NCBI GenBank assembly: GCA_014650415.1
Contig: BMUX01000009.1
Span: 1 to 64,000 of the forward strand
From: Streptomyces spiroverticillatus
Lineage (GTDB): Bacteria; Actinomycetota; Actinomycetes; Streptomycetales; Streptomycetaceae
Reading direction: 5' to 3'
DNA length: 64,000 bases
The position numbers were made by a program, and so were the translations under genes. Position 1 is the stretch's first letter. The number at the start of each line of letters is the position of its first letter. Shown here in pieces: positions 26,819-34,875 of the stretch. The notes beneath the pieces were generated by a model. The model did no database searches. It saw only the letters and a list, made by a program, of their open reading frames with translations, and was not told where the DNA came from.

Positions 26819-27154
26819 GTGACCAGGTCCGACCTGCACCCCCTCCGCCGCCTCTGCAAGGCGCACGCCCGTGCCCCCTTCCCGCCGCAGCTGCGCGGTG
26901 CGGAGATCGAGGGCGAGGATCTGGTGGAGCTGGACGCGTACATCGCCGGCTGTGTGCCGACCCTGCTGTCGGACCCGCCCGCCACGCACCAGCACACGAT
27001 CCGCCTCGCCTGCCTGGCGGCCGTCGAGAAGGTGCTGCCCTCGGTCGAGGACGAGGCGGGCGCGGTCGAGTACTGCACCCGCCTGCGGGACATGATCGCG
27101 CTGGCGGTGGAGATCGCGGGCGCGCCGGAGGAGGGGGCGCGTCACTCTTTGTGA
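26819..27154 (+). CDS. hypothetical protein
   Basis: This 111-residue, mostly helical acidic protein starts at a GTG (VTRSDLHPLRRLCKAHARAP). It includes EIEGEDLVELDAYIAGCVPT and EYCTRLRDMIALAVEIAG. There are no signal peptide, membrane segments or catalytic motif that I recognise. It lies 56 bp after the small membrane protein gene and may belong to the same transcript. Confidence 0.6.
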   Translation: MTRSDLHPLRRLCKAHARAPFPPQLRGAEIEGEDLVELDAYIAGCVPTLLSDPPATHQHTIRLACLAAVEKVLPSVEDEAGAVEYCTRLRDMIALAVEIAGAPEEGARHSL

Positions 27155-27224
27155 GTACGTGGTGCGATCTCGGCCGCGACCGTGAGAGGGCAGGCCCAGA
27201 ATCCCGTCCATGGGAGGAACCACC

Positions 27225-27698
27225 ATGACTGCCGAGTCGGGTTGCCGCTGGCCGGTACCGCCGCAGGACGGCTACACCGTGGACGACCTGTTTACCCTGC
27301 CCGAAGACCTGAAGGTCGAACGGGAGATGACCGTCGTGCTCGACCGGCGCAACGGCCCCGAACCGGACCTGTAGGTCGTCCTGGCCGAGGCCGTGACCGG
27401 GCTCGACCAGTCCCGCTTCGAGGCTGCCGACGTCCGGCTCGCCGTGGAGGTCGTCTCCCTCGAGTCCGAGGCCCGCGACCACGACACCACGCCTCGCAAG
27501 TACGCCGCCGCAGGCATTCCGCACTTCTGGCTCGTCGAGATGGCCCGCGACGATGCGCAGCCCGTGGTGCGGGTCTACGAGGCCGACCCGTTGTCGAAGA
27601 CGTACGCCCTCACCGGCATCCATCGCGACCGGCTCAAGGTCAGCAGCCCGTACGAGATCGACATCGACATCTCCCTCAGCGCCCTCAAGAAGCTGTGA
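27225..27698 (+). pseudogene. broken Uma2 family gene
   Basis: The frame starts MTAESGCRWPVPPQDGYTVDD and runs in phase to LSALKKL, but it is interrupted by an in-frame TAG at 27372-27374 (EPDL-stop-VVLAEAV). It also lacks the 40 or so codons that usually lie between the N-terminal DDLFTLP segment and REMTVVLDRRNGPEPDL, where the Uma2 substrate loop and the histidine region normally sit. The downstream half still shows VEVVSLESEARDHD and AAAGIPHFWLVE. A deletion plus a nonsense change make this a decayed paralogue of the gene at 25049. Confidence 0.85.
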
Positions 27699-28053
27699 CC
27701 GGCTCCAGGAACTCCAGCCTGTTGCCCGCCGGGTCCTCCGAGTAGAAGCGTTTGTGGCCCGGGAGGTTGTCGTCCCAGACGACCGTCGCGCCGTGGGAGG
27801 CCAGGCGGGCGCCGTACGCCTCGATGTTCGTGACGCGGATTCCCGGGTGGGCCTTTTTGGCCGGTACGAAGTCCTGCTCGATGCCCAGGTGGAGCTGGAC
27901 CGTGCCCGACTGGAACCAGCAGCCGCCGCGTGCGGCCAGGACCGGGGGCTTGGGGATCTCGTGCATGCCGAGGACCGCGGTGTAGTAGGCGCGCAGGGCG
28001 GGCTCGGAGCCGGGTGGGGCGGCGAGTTGGACGTGGTCGAGGGAGGTGATCAC
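27685..28053 (-). CDS. VOC (glyoxalase/bleomycin-resistance fold) protein
   Basis: This 122-residue, two-module VOC protein has possible metal ligands in LDHVQLA, VQLHLGIEQ and NRLEFLEP, spaced as in glyoxalase I relatives. A substrate cannot be assigned. The GTG start overlaps the methyltransferase stop (GTGA), so it is the second gene of that operon. Its 3' end overlaps the tail of the Uma2 pseudogene by 14 bp. Confidence 0.88.
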   Translation of the reverse strand: MITSLDHVQLAAPPGSEPALRAYYTAVLGMHEIPKPPVLAARGGCWFQSGTVQLHLGIEQDFVPAKKAHPGIRVTNIEAYGARLASHGATVVWDDNLPGHKRFYSEDPAGNRLEFLEPVTAS

Positions 28054-28934
28054 CGGCGGGCTCCGATCGCGAAGATGCGACGGAAGGGGAAGACCGTTCC
28101 GGCGGGGGTCGGGGGGTAGGCCCGGCGGAGGGCGGTCGCGTAGTCGGCGGTGAAGGCGGTCGCGGCCTCCGGGTCGTCGGCCAGGGCGGTGAGGACCGGG
28201 CGCAGGGCCGTGCCCTTGACCCAGTCGAGGACGGGGTCCTCGCCGGGGAGGAGCTGGAGGTAGGTGGTCTCCCAGACGTCCGCCTCGCAGCCGAGGGAGG
28301 TGAGGAGGGAGAGGTAGGAGGCCGGGGAGGAGACCGCGCCCGCCCGGTCGCCGACGCCGGTGAGTCGGGAGCGCCAGCGCGGGGATTCGCGCAGCTCCGC
28401 GAGGATCGTGTGGCTCGGGGCGTCGAAGTTGCCCGGGACCTGGAAGGCGAAGGTTCCGGTGGGGGTGAGGCCCTCCAGCCAGCCCGGCAGCAGGGCTTCG
28501 TGGCCCGGGACCCATTGGAGGAGGGCGTTGGAGACGATCAGGTCGTACGAGGCGGGGGCGGGGGCCCAGGTGGTGGCGTCGGCCTCCGCGAAGGTGAGGC
28601 GGGGGCCCGCGTGCTCGGCCGCCTTCGCGAGCATCTGGGGGGAGTTGTCGAAGCCCGTGACCTGGGCGTTCGGCCAGCGCTCGGTGAGGAGGCGGGTCAC
28701 GTTGCCCGCGCCGCAGCCGAGGTCGGCGATGCGGGTGGGGTCGTGGGGAGGGGTGATGCGGGCGAGGAGGTCGAGGAAGGGGCGGGTGCGGTGGCCCTCG
28801 TGGCGCAGGTACTGGGTGGGGTCCCAGACGGGCACCGCCGGGCCGGCCGAAGTGGCCCCGGCGGGAGTGACTGCGGCGGGAGTGGCCCCGGGGGGAGTCG
28901 CCCCGGCAGGTGAGGTCGCGGGTTGGGTCGTCAT
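28050..28934 (-). CDS. tam: trans-aconitate 2-methyltransferase family SAM methyltransferase
   Basis: This 294-residue class I methyltransferase has DPTQYLRHEGHRTRPFLDLL, motif I IADLGCGAGNVTRLL (about 68-82), VTGFDNSPQML, and the Tam-specific FDLIVSNALLQWVPGHEALLP-like stretch. In E. coli Tam methylates trans-aconitate, relieving aconitase inhibition. The first 35 residues are a low-complexity Ala/Pro/Gly/Thr tail built from near-15-nt repeats (PAGATPPGATPAA), an odd local expansion. It is divergent from a marR gene, with palindromes between them. Confidence 0.88.
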   Translation of the reverse strand: MTTQPATSPAGATPPGATPAAVTPAGATSAGPAVPVWDPTQYLRHEGHRTRPFLDLLARITPPHDPTRIADLGCGAGNVTRLLTERWPNAQVTGFDNSPQMLAKAAEHAGPRLTFAEADATTWAPAPASYDLIVSNALLQWVPGHEALLPGWLEGLTPTGTFAFQVPGNFDAPSHTILAELRESPRWRSRLTGVGDRAGAVSSPASYLSLLTSLGCEADVWETTYLQLLPGEDPVLDWVKGTALRPVLTALADDPEAATAFTADYATALRRAYPPTPAGTVFPFRRIFAIGARR

Positions 28935-28959
28935 GACCGCAAGCCTGACCGTACAAGTA

Positions 28960-28995
28960 TCTTGATGTCAAGAGACTTGAAGTGAAGAGACTTCA
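28960..28995. promoter_or_regulatory. paired MarR-type operators
   Basis: Two inverted repeats lie between tam and the divergent marR: TCTTGATGTCAAGA (28960-28973) and TGAAGT-N6-ACTTCA (28978-28995). They share the CTTGA/TCAAG core, and the region is A+T-rich for this genome. This fits control of both genes by the MarR protein. Confidence 0.75.
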
Positions 28996-29023
28996 TGTCG
29001 ACAGACCCCCTACACTGATCCGC

Positions 29024-29524
29024 ATGGAGGACGAGGTCGACCGACTGGTCGCAGCATGGCGCCGAGAGCGCCCCGACCTCGACGTGGAGCCGCTTGAGGT
29101 GCTCAGTCGGGTGTCCCGTCTGGCGCGCCATCTCGACCGGGCGCGCCGGTTGGCGTTCTCCGAGCACAGCCTGGAGCCCTGGGAGTTCGACGTGCTGACG
29201 TCGCTCCGGCGGGCCGGGGATCCGTACCAGCTCTCGCCCGGGCAGCTGTTGACGCAGACCCTGGTGACGTCGGGGACGATGACCAACCGCATCGACCGGC
29301 TCGCGAAGAAGGGCCTGGTCGAGCGGCTGCCGGATCCCAGCGACCGGCGCGGTGTGCTCGTACGACTGACCGTCGAGGGGCGCGACCGGGCCGACCAGGC
29401 GCTCGCCGGACTGCTGGAGCAGGAGCGGGCGATCCTCGGTGAGCTGTCGCGCACCCAGCGAGGCGAACTGGCCGGTCTGCTACGCCAGTTGACCGCCCCG
29501 TTCGACAACATCCCCGGGAACTAG
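29024..29524 (+). CDS. MarR family regulator
   Basis: This 166-residue winged-helix protein has EPWEFDVLTSLRRAGDPYQL, SPGQLLTQTLVTSGTMTNRIDRLAKKGLVERLPDP and the wing DRRGVLVRLT. The ATG is at 29024. It is divergent from the tam-VOC operon and probably controls it and itself through the two palindromes in between. Its 3' end overlaps the convergent LuxR-type regulator gene by 45 bp. Confidence 0.92.
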   Translation: MEDEVDRLVAAWRRERPDLDVEPLEVLSRVSRLARHLDRARRLAFSEHSLEPWEFDVLTSLRRAGDPYQLSPGQLLTQTLVTSGTMTNRIDRLAKKGLVERLPDPSDRRGVLVRLTVEGRDRADQALAGLLEQERAILGELSRTQRGELAGLLRQLTAPFDNIPGN

Positions 29525-30289
29525 GTCCGCCGGACCCACCCCCGCCCGGCGCGCGAGCGCGACGGCGGCGAGGGTGGAGTGGACGCCCAGCTTGCCCAGC
29601 ACGTTCTGCATGTGGGTGCGGACCGTGTGGGGCGAGAGGAAGAGGCGTTCGGCGACGGCTTTGCGGCCGAGGCCCGCGACCATGCAGCGCAGCACCTCGC
29701 GTTCGCGCGGGGTCAGCGACTCCACCAGGCGCTCGCTCTCGGTGCGGTGCTTGCGCGCGGCGGTCAGCTCGCGGAGCACCCCGGTGAGCAGGGCGGGCGG
29801 CAAATGCGTCTCGTCGCGCAGGACGCCCCGGATGACGGCGAGGAGCCGTTGCAGCGAGCAGTCCTTGGCGACCCAGCCGGAGGCCCCGGCCTGGAGGGCG
29901 AGGGCGGCGCGGCGCGGGTCGTCCTTCTCGGCGAGCACGACCGTACGGACGCTTCCGTGGCCCGTGCGCACGCCTGCGACCAGCGAGATGCCGTCGACCA
30001 GGCCTTCCTGGTCGGTGCCCGGATGGTCGGGGACGGCGACCGGGTGGTGGCCCAGGTGGCCACCCTGCGGAAGGGCGGTGCCGAGGTCGGTGTCGATGAG
30101 CATGACGTCGAACCTGCGGCCTTCCGCCGCGCCCCGTTCCAGACAGCGCAGGGCGGCAGGACCGCTGCCGGCGGCTGCCACGTCGACGTCGGGTTCCGCC
30201 GCGAGGGCGGCGGCGAGCGACTCGGCGAAGATACGGTGGTCGTCGACCACCAGGACCCGGATACGAACCACTGCCTCAGACACCCCCAT
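29480..30289 (-). CDS. orphan LuxR/NarL-type response regulator
   Basis: This 269-residue protein starts MGVSEAVVRIRVLVVDDHR. The receiver keeps the acidic pair VVDDHR, a phosphoacceptor Asp in MLIDTDLG and the Lys in WVAKD. About 25 residues (GGHLGHHPVAVPDHPGTDQ and around) are inserted after the phosphorylation site. The C-terminal LuxR HTH is LTPREREVLRCMVAG ... HTVRTHMQNVLGKLGVHS. No kinase is adjacent. It lies downstream of galTEK on the same strand, and a second regulator of this kind lies upstream of galT. The start has no clear ribosome site. Confidence 0.87.
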   Translation of the reverse strand: MGVSEAVVRIRVLVVDDHRIFAESLAAALAAEPDVDVAAAGSGPAALRCLERGAAEGRRFDVMLIDTDLGTALPQGGHLGHHPVAVPDHPGTDQEGLVDGISLVAGVRTGHGSVRTVVLAEKDDPRRAALALQAGASGWVAKDCSLQRLLAVIRGVLRDETHLPPALLTGVLRELTAARKHRTESERLVESLTPREREVLRCMVAGLGRKAVAERLFLSPHTVRTHMQNVLGKLGVHSTLAAVALARRAGVGPADLVPGDVVERGGQLA

Positions 30290-30676
30290 GGGTCGGAGGA
30301 CGGACCTGCGCGGATGCGACGCCCGGAACGGGGCTCGGGTGGTGCGTGTGCACACACGGCCGCCGCCGTGCGCGATCGATCCTTACCCCGGCCCCGGGCG
30401 CCGTATCCGACTGTCTCGCCCCCTGATCAGCACCGGCCCCCACCGGTGCTCAAGCCTCAGAGTACGGGTGGGGGCGTTGATCGGAAGGGTATTTGCAGAA
30501 CTGTTTGGCCTCGGGGGTCGGCGTGGGCTTCCTGTGTCGGGTTGTGGCCGAAGGAGAGAGGGAATGGGCGATTTGTGAACGGGGACGATCTCTCCGGGCC
30601 CTCCGCCAGCCCACCCGCCGGGCCCCCGTCAGCCCACCCGCCGGGCCCTCCGTCGGTCCACCCGCCTGCCCCCCCG
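30290..30676. other. gene-free stretch between galK and the LuxR-type regulator
   Basis: No gene is recognised in these 387 bp. The part near galK holds the 23-24-nt tandem repeats listed separately; the remainder should contain the promoter of the regulator gene, but I see no convincing hexamers. Confidence 0.6.
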
Positions 30677-30693
30677 TCAGCTCACCCGGTGGG
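30598..30693. repeat. four 23-24-nt tandem repeats overlapping the galK 3' end
   Basis: The unit is CCGTCAGCCCACCCGCCGGG with 3-4 extra bases; four imperfect copies are present. The right-most copy encodes the last residues of GalK (RGAHRVS and stop), so the repeat grew out of, or into, the end of the gene. Confidence 0.75.
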
Positions 30694-31834
30694 CCCCCCG
30701 CGACGGGCTGGCCGGGAAGACCCGGGGCGCCTGGTGGCCCGCCTCCGCGAGGGCGGCAACGACGGCCGCCGTCACGGCAGTTGCCGCCGCGGACTCCACC
30801 AGCACGACCGCCGAGCCGCCGAAGCCGCCGCCCGTCATCCGCGCCCCGAGGGCCCCCGCCGCCACCGCCGAGGCGACCACCAGGTCCAGCTCCGCGCACG
30901 ACACCCGCAGGTCGTCCCGCAGCGAGGCGTGCCCCTCGGTGAGGATCGGGCCGAGGCCCCGCAGGTCGCCCGCGTCCAGGCGCTCCGCGACCCGGGTCAC
31001 CCGGTGGTTGTCGCTCACGACGTGACGTACGTAGCGAAGGACGCGCTCGTCGCTCAACTTGCCGAGGAAGGCGGGGAGTTCCTCGTACGGTACGTCCCTG
31101 AGCCGGTGCACGCCGAGTTGCCGCGCCCCCTCCTCGCACCCCTCGCGCCGTTCCGCGTACGCCCCGTCGCCCAGGGCGTGCTGGACCCGGGTGTCGACGA
31201 CCAGCAGTTCCAGGCCCTGCGCGGCCGGATCGAAGGGGACCTGACGCCGCGACAGGTCGCGGGTGTCGAGGTGCAGGGCGTGGCCCGCCTCGCAGCAGGC
31301 GGAGGCCGTCTGGTCCATGATGCCGGTCGGCACGCCGACGAAGGCGTTCTCGGCGCGCTGGCAGAGCAGCGCCAACCGGGGCCGGTCGAGCGGGAGTTCG
31401 TACAGGTCGGCGAGGGCGAGGCCGACGGAGACCTCGATCGCCGCCGAGGAGGAGAGTCCCGCCCCGGTCGGCACGGTGGACCGCAGGTGCACGTCCGCGC
31501 CGCCCGCGACCGCCTCGTGTCCCGCCTCCAGGAGCGCCCAGACGACGCCCGCCGGGTACGTCCACCAGCCGCCGCCGGGCTGCGGGGCGAGGTCGGCGAT
31601 CCGCAGTTCGGTCACTCCGGCGTCGATGTCGCCGGAGTGCAGTCGCAGCAGGCCGTCGGTGCGGCGGGCGACGGCGACGCGGGCCGTGTGGGGCAGGGCG
31701 AGCGGCATCACGAAGCCGTCGTTGAAGTCCGTGTACTCGCCGATCAGGTTGACCCGCCCGGGGGCCGCCCAGACGCCTTCGGGCTCGCACCCGTACAACT
31801 CCTCGAACTCGCCTATGAGTTCAGTGGTACTCAT
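30677..31834 (-). CDS. galK: galactokinase
   Basis: GalK (385 residues) phosphorylates alpha-galactose at C1, the first step of the Leloir pathway. It shows the galactose-binding GRVNLIGEYTDFNDGFVMP, the ATP-binding PTGAGLSSSAAIEVS and the C-terminal GARMTGGGFGGSAVVLV. It is the last gene of galT-galE-galK, and its ATG overlaps the galE stop (ATGA). The C-terminal few residues come from a tandem repeat region. Confidence 0.97.
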   Translation of the reverse strand: MSTTELIGEFEELYGCEPEGVWAAPGRVNLIGEYTDFNDGFVMPLALPHTARVAVARRTDGLLRLHSGDIDAGVTELRIADLAPQPGGGWWTYPAGVVWALLEAGHEAVAGGADVHLRSTVPTGAGLSSSAAIEVSVGLALADLYELPLDRPRLALLCQRAENAFVGVPTGIMDQTASACCEAGHALHLDTRDLSRRQVPFDPAAQGLELLVVDTRVQHALGDGAYAERREGCEEGARQLGVHRLRDVPYEELPAFLGKLSDERVLRYVRHVVSDNHRVTRVAERLDAGDLRGLGPILTEGHASLRDDLRVSCAELDLVVASAVAAGALGARMTGGGFGGSAVVLVESAAATAVTAAVVAALAEAGHQAPRVFPASPSRGAHRVS

Positions 31835-32814
31835 GCCTGCTCCCCCTTGGCGAGGTCCTGCGCGAAGGCCCACGCGTCGCCGATGATGTCCGTCAGTTCC
31901 GTGCGGGAGGGCCGCCAGCCCAGCAGGGTGCGGGCGCGGTCCGCCGAGGCGACCAGGGTGGCCGGGTCGCCGGCCCGGCGCGGGGCGACGACCTCGGGGA
32001 TCGGGTGGCCGGTGACCTTGCGGACGGCGTCGATGACCTGCCGTACGGAGAAGCCTTCGCCGTTGCCGAGGTTGCAGATGTGGTGGACGCCGTGCTCGGC
32101 TGCGGTGAGGGCGAGGAGGTGGGCGTCGGCGAGGTCGGCGACGTGGATGTAGTCGCGTACGCAGGTGCCGTCGGGGGTCGGGTAGTCGTCGCCGTACACG
32201 GAGATCGAGGCGCGGCGGCCCTGGGCGACCTGGAGGACCAGCGGGATGAGGTGCGACTCGGGTTCGTGGCGTTCGCCCGAACTCCCGTACGCACCCGCCA
32301 CGTTGAAGTAGCGCAGCGAGACGGCGGCCAGGCCGTGGGCCGCGCACTCGCCGCCGATCATGTGGTCGACGGCGAGCTTGGAGGCGCCGTAGGGGTTGGT
32401 CGGGGCGGTCGGCACGTCCTCGGTGATGGGCGTGACGGATGTTTCGCCGTACGTCGCGGCCGTGGAGGAGAAGACCAGGCGGCGCACGTCCGCGTCGCGC
32501 ATGGCGGCGAGGAGGTCCATGGTTCCGCCGACGTTGTTGCGCCAGTACTTCTCGGGGTTGACGACGGACTCGCCGACCTGCGAGAACGCAGCGAAGTGCA
32601 GGACGGCGTCGTACGACGCGTCCAGCACCCGGCCCGCGTCCTGGATGCGGCCCTCGACGAACTCGGCGCCCGCCGGGACGCCTTCGCCGAAGCCCGTGGA
32701 GAGGTCGTCCAGGACGGTCACCTCGTGACCGGCCTCCAGCAGGTGCGCGGTCACGACGCTCCCGACGTATCCCGCGCCGCCCGTCACCAGGTATTTCGAA
32801 GTCCCGGCCGTCAT
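31831..32814 (-). CDS. galE: UDP-glucose 4-epimerase
   Basis: GalE (327 residues) interconverts UDP-galactose and UDP-glucose. It has the Rossmann loop VTGGAGYVGSVV at the N-terminus, a catalytic Ser/Thr region FSSTAATYGE, the YxxxK pair in NPYGASKLAVD, and NLGNGEGFSV. The start overlaps the galT stop and the stop overlaps galK, so the three genes are translationally coupled. The enzyme also serves cell-wall sugar supply. Confidence 0.97.
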   Translation of the reverse strand: MTAGTSKYLVTGGAGYVGSVVTAHLLEAGHEVTVLDDLSTGFGEGVPAGAEFVEGRIQDAGRVLDASYDAVLHFAAFSQVGESVVNPEKYWRNNVGGTMDLLAAMRDADVRRLVFSSTAATYGETSVTPITEDVPTAPTNPYGASKLAVDHMIGGECAAHGLAAVSLRYFNVAGAYGSSGERHEPESHLIPLVLQVAQGRRASISVYGDDYPTPDGTCVRDYIHVADLADAHLLALTAAEHGVHHICNLGNGEGFSVRQVIDAVRKVTGHPIPEVVAPRRAGDPATLVASADRARTLLGWRPSRTELTDIIGDAWAFAQDLAKGEQA

Positions 32815-33845
32815 TTGCCTGCCACCTCTCGGATCCGCTGTGCCGCGCTCTCCGGCGACACGTCGTTGATGAAAGCACCCATTCCGGACTCGGAGCCCGC
32901 GAGCGCCTTCAGCTTGCCCGGGGTGCGGCGCACCGTGAACAGTTCCAGGTGCAGGGCGAACTCGGATCGCAGCGGGTGGCGGAAGGGCGCCTGGTGCCAG
33001 GCGGCGATGTACGGGGTGGGGGGCTGGCCGGGGCCGAAGATGCGGTCGAAGCGGCGCAGCAACTCCAGGTAGACGCACGGGAGTTCGGCCCGTGCGGCGT
33101 CGTCCAGGTCGCGCAGGTCGGGGACCCGGCGCAGGGGGTAGAGGTGGACTTCGTAGGGCCAGTGGGCGGCGTACGGGACGAAGGCCATCCAGTGTTCACC
33201 CTCAAGGACGACGCGGGAGCCGTCGGCGCGTTCACGGGCGACGACCTCGTCGAAGAGGTTTCCGCCCGTGTGCGCTTGGAGGCTGCGGAGCATCAGGGAG
33301 GTGCGCGGGGTGACGTACGGGTAGCCGTAGATCTGGCCGTGCGGGTGGCCGAGGGTGACGCCGATCTCGGCACCCCGGTTCTCGAAGCAGAACACCTGCT
33401 CGACGGAGGAGAACCCGGCGAACTCGGCGGTCCGGTCGGTCCACGCCTCGACGACGAGGGCGGCCTGTTCCTCGGTGAGGTCGGCGAAGGAGGCGTCGTG
33501 GTCGGAGGTGAAGCAGACCACCTCGCAGCGGCCGGAGTCACCGGCGAGGGAGGGGAAGCGGTTCTCGAAGACGGCGACCTCGTAGTCGGCGGCCGGGATC
33601 TCGCTCTCGTGGCCCGGCCGGGTGGGGCAGAGCGGGCAGGCGTCGGCGGGCGGCAGGTGGGTGCGGTCCTGGCGGTGCGAGGCGATGGCCACGCTGTCGC
33701 CGAGCAGCGGGTCGTACCGGACCTCGGAGGTGGTGGCGACGGGGGTGAGCGGGCGCAGGTCGACGGCGTCGCGGACGCGGTCGTCGGCCGTGTCGTAGTA
33801 GAGGAGTTCCCGCCCGTCGGCGAGCCGGGTCGACGTCTTCTTCAC
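32811..33845 (-). CDS. galT: galactose-1-phosphate uridylyltransferase
   Basis: GalT (344 residues) exchanges UMP between UDP-glucose and galactose-1-phosphate. It shows a zinc-binding ACPLCP motif, the active-site HPHGQIYGYPYV (His-Pro-His), VPYAAHWPYEVHLYP and a C-terminal HLELF. I take the GTG at 33845 (VKKTSTRLADGREL), which has GAGGTGG 2 nt upstream. It heads the gal operon, and the adjacent upstream region carries TGTT-rich direct repeats. Confidence 0.95.
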   Translation of the reverse strand: MKKTSTRLADGRELLYYDTADDRVRDAVDLRPLTPVATTSEVRYDPLLGDSVAIASHRQDRTHLPPADACPLCPTRPGHESEIPAADYEVAVFENRFPSLAGDSGRCEVVCFTSDHDASFADLTEEQAALVVEAWTDRTAEFAGFSSVEQVFCFENRGAEIGVTLGHPHGQIYGYPYVTPRTSLMLRSLQAHTGGNLFDEVVARERADGSRVVLEGEHWMAFVPYAAHWPYEVHLYPLRRVPDLRDLDDAARAELPCVYLELLRRFDRIFGPGQPPTPYIAAWHQAPFRHPLRSEFALHLELFTVRRTPGKLKALAGSESGMGAFINDVSPESAAQRIREVAGK

Positions 33846-33974
33846 TGCCACCTCACACATCAACACCCACCAACAGAATCGAACACAACAAACCACAGGC
33901 GCACAGCATCGTCAATGCGGTGCGCCCGTGTGACCGAAATGCCGTGTCGGTGACGGGTGTTGAGGGCCTCGGGT
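33846..33974 (-). promoter_or_regulatory. gal operon promoter region
   Basis: On the minus strand, between the upstream regulator gene and galT, there are repeated TGTTG/TGTTC elements (TTTGTTGTGTTCGATTC, then TGTTGGTGGGTGTTGATG) in an otherwise GC-rich gap. Short direct repeats of this kind resemble the operator hexamers of the galP1 promoter known from S. lividans; the exact start site cannot be read. Confidence 0.5.
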
Positions 33975-34655
33975 CTACTGCTCGCGCTGCGGCACGGTGG
34001 CCCGGTCGAGCAGTCCCGTACGGGCCGCGAGGGCGGCCGCCTCCAGACGGGAGCCGACGCCGAGCTTCATCAGGACGCGCTGGACGTGCGTGCGCGCGGT
34101 GCTGGGTGCGATGCCCATGCCCGCCGCGATCAGCCGGGTGTCCTCGCCGTCGGCCACCCTGACCAGCACTTCCACCTCGCGCGGGGTGAGCATGTGCAGC
34201 AGCCGCTGCCCCTCGTCGTCGGGCTGGGCGGCGGGGTTGAGCAGTTCCGCGAAGGCTCCTTGCAGGAGCCCCGGCGCCACCGCGGCCTCGCCCGCCCGCG
34301 CCTTCACCATCGCGCGCTCGACGCCCTCTATGCGCTCGTCGTGGCGTACGTATCCGGCCGCCCCGGCAGCGAAGGCCGCGGCGATGCCGCGCGGGCTGGG
34401 GACGGGGCCCAGGACCACCACCGCGACCTGGGGGCGCTCGCGTTTGATCCGTACGATCGGGTCGAAGGTGCCCGGCACGGCGGGCGTCGCCGTACCGAAC
34501 AGGCAGACCTCCGGGGCCCGGCTCACCACGAGTTCGGCGGCGCCCGCGGTGGGCGCGGCGGCGGCGAGCACGCGGTGCCCGCGGAGCTTGAGGGCGGAGG
34601 CGAGCGCCTCGGCCAGCAGTCGGTGGTCGTCGACGACCATGAGCCGCACACCCAT
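33975..34655 (-). CDS. LuxR-type regulator with a degenerate receiver domain
   Basis: This 226-residue protein starts MGVRLMVVDDHRLLAEAL. The receiver keeps the Asp pair at its start, but the phosphoacceptor position reads VCLFGTATPAV (Gly instead of Asp) and the conserved Lys is not evident near VVVLGPVPS. It is therefore a pseudo-receiver, probably not phosphorylated. The C-terminal LuxR HTH is intact (LTPREVEVLVRVADG ... STARTHVQRVLMKLGVGS). It lies directly upstream of galTEK on the same strand. With the regulator at 29480 it brackets the gal operon, but a role in galactose control is only inference. Confidence 0.86.
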   Translation of the reverse strand: MGVRLMVVDDHRLLAEALASALKLRGHRVLAAAAPTAGAAELVVSRAPEVCLFGTATPAVPGTFDPIVRIKRERPQVAVVVLGPVPSPRGIAAAFAAGAAGYVRHDERIEGVERAMVKARAGEAAVAPGLLQGAFAELLNPAAQPDDEGQRLLHMLTPREVEVLVRVADGEDTRLIAAGMGIAPSTARTHVQRVLMKLGVGSRLEAAALAARTGLLDRATVPQREQ

Positions 34656-34827
34656 CGGACAACCCCCACATTCCCCCAGGAGCAGGCCCCCCGGCCTCCT
34701 GACCCGGCAAGCTACACGCTTGTTCGACGCTGCGCGCCCCTTACCCGTCAGGTACCCCCCGATGTGGCCAATGTTCCTTGCTCCGGGCCCTGTTGGGGAG
34801 AGGTCGCACGATATGGGCCCGGGCACG

Positions 34828-34868
34828 CCAAAGGGGCGGTGACGGACATGCCGTCACCGCCCCTTTGG
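34828..34868. terminator. 18-bp perfect stem terminator
   Basis: CCAAAGGGGCGGTGACGG and its exact complement around ACATG, 8 bp beyond the stop of the leftward propeller-protein gene at 34876. Confidence 0.93.
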
Positions 34869-34875
34869 TGCAGCT

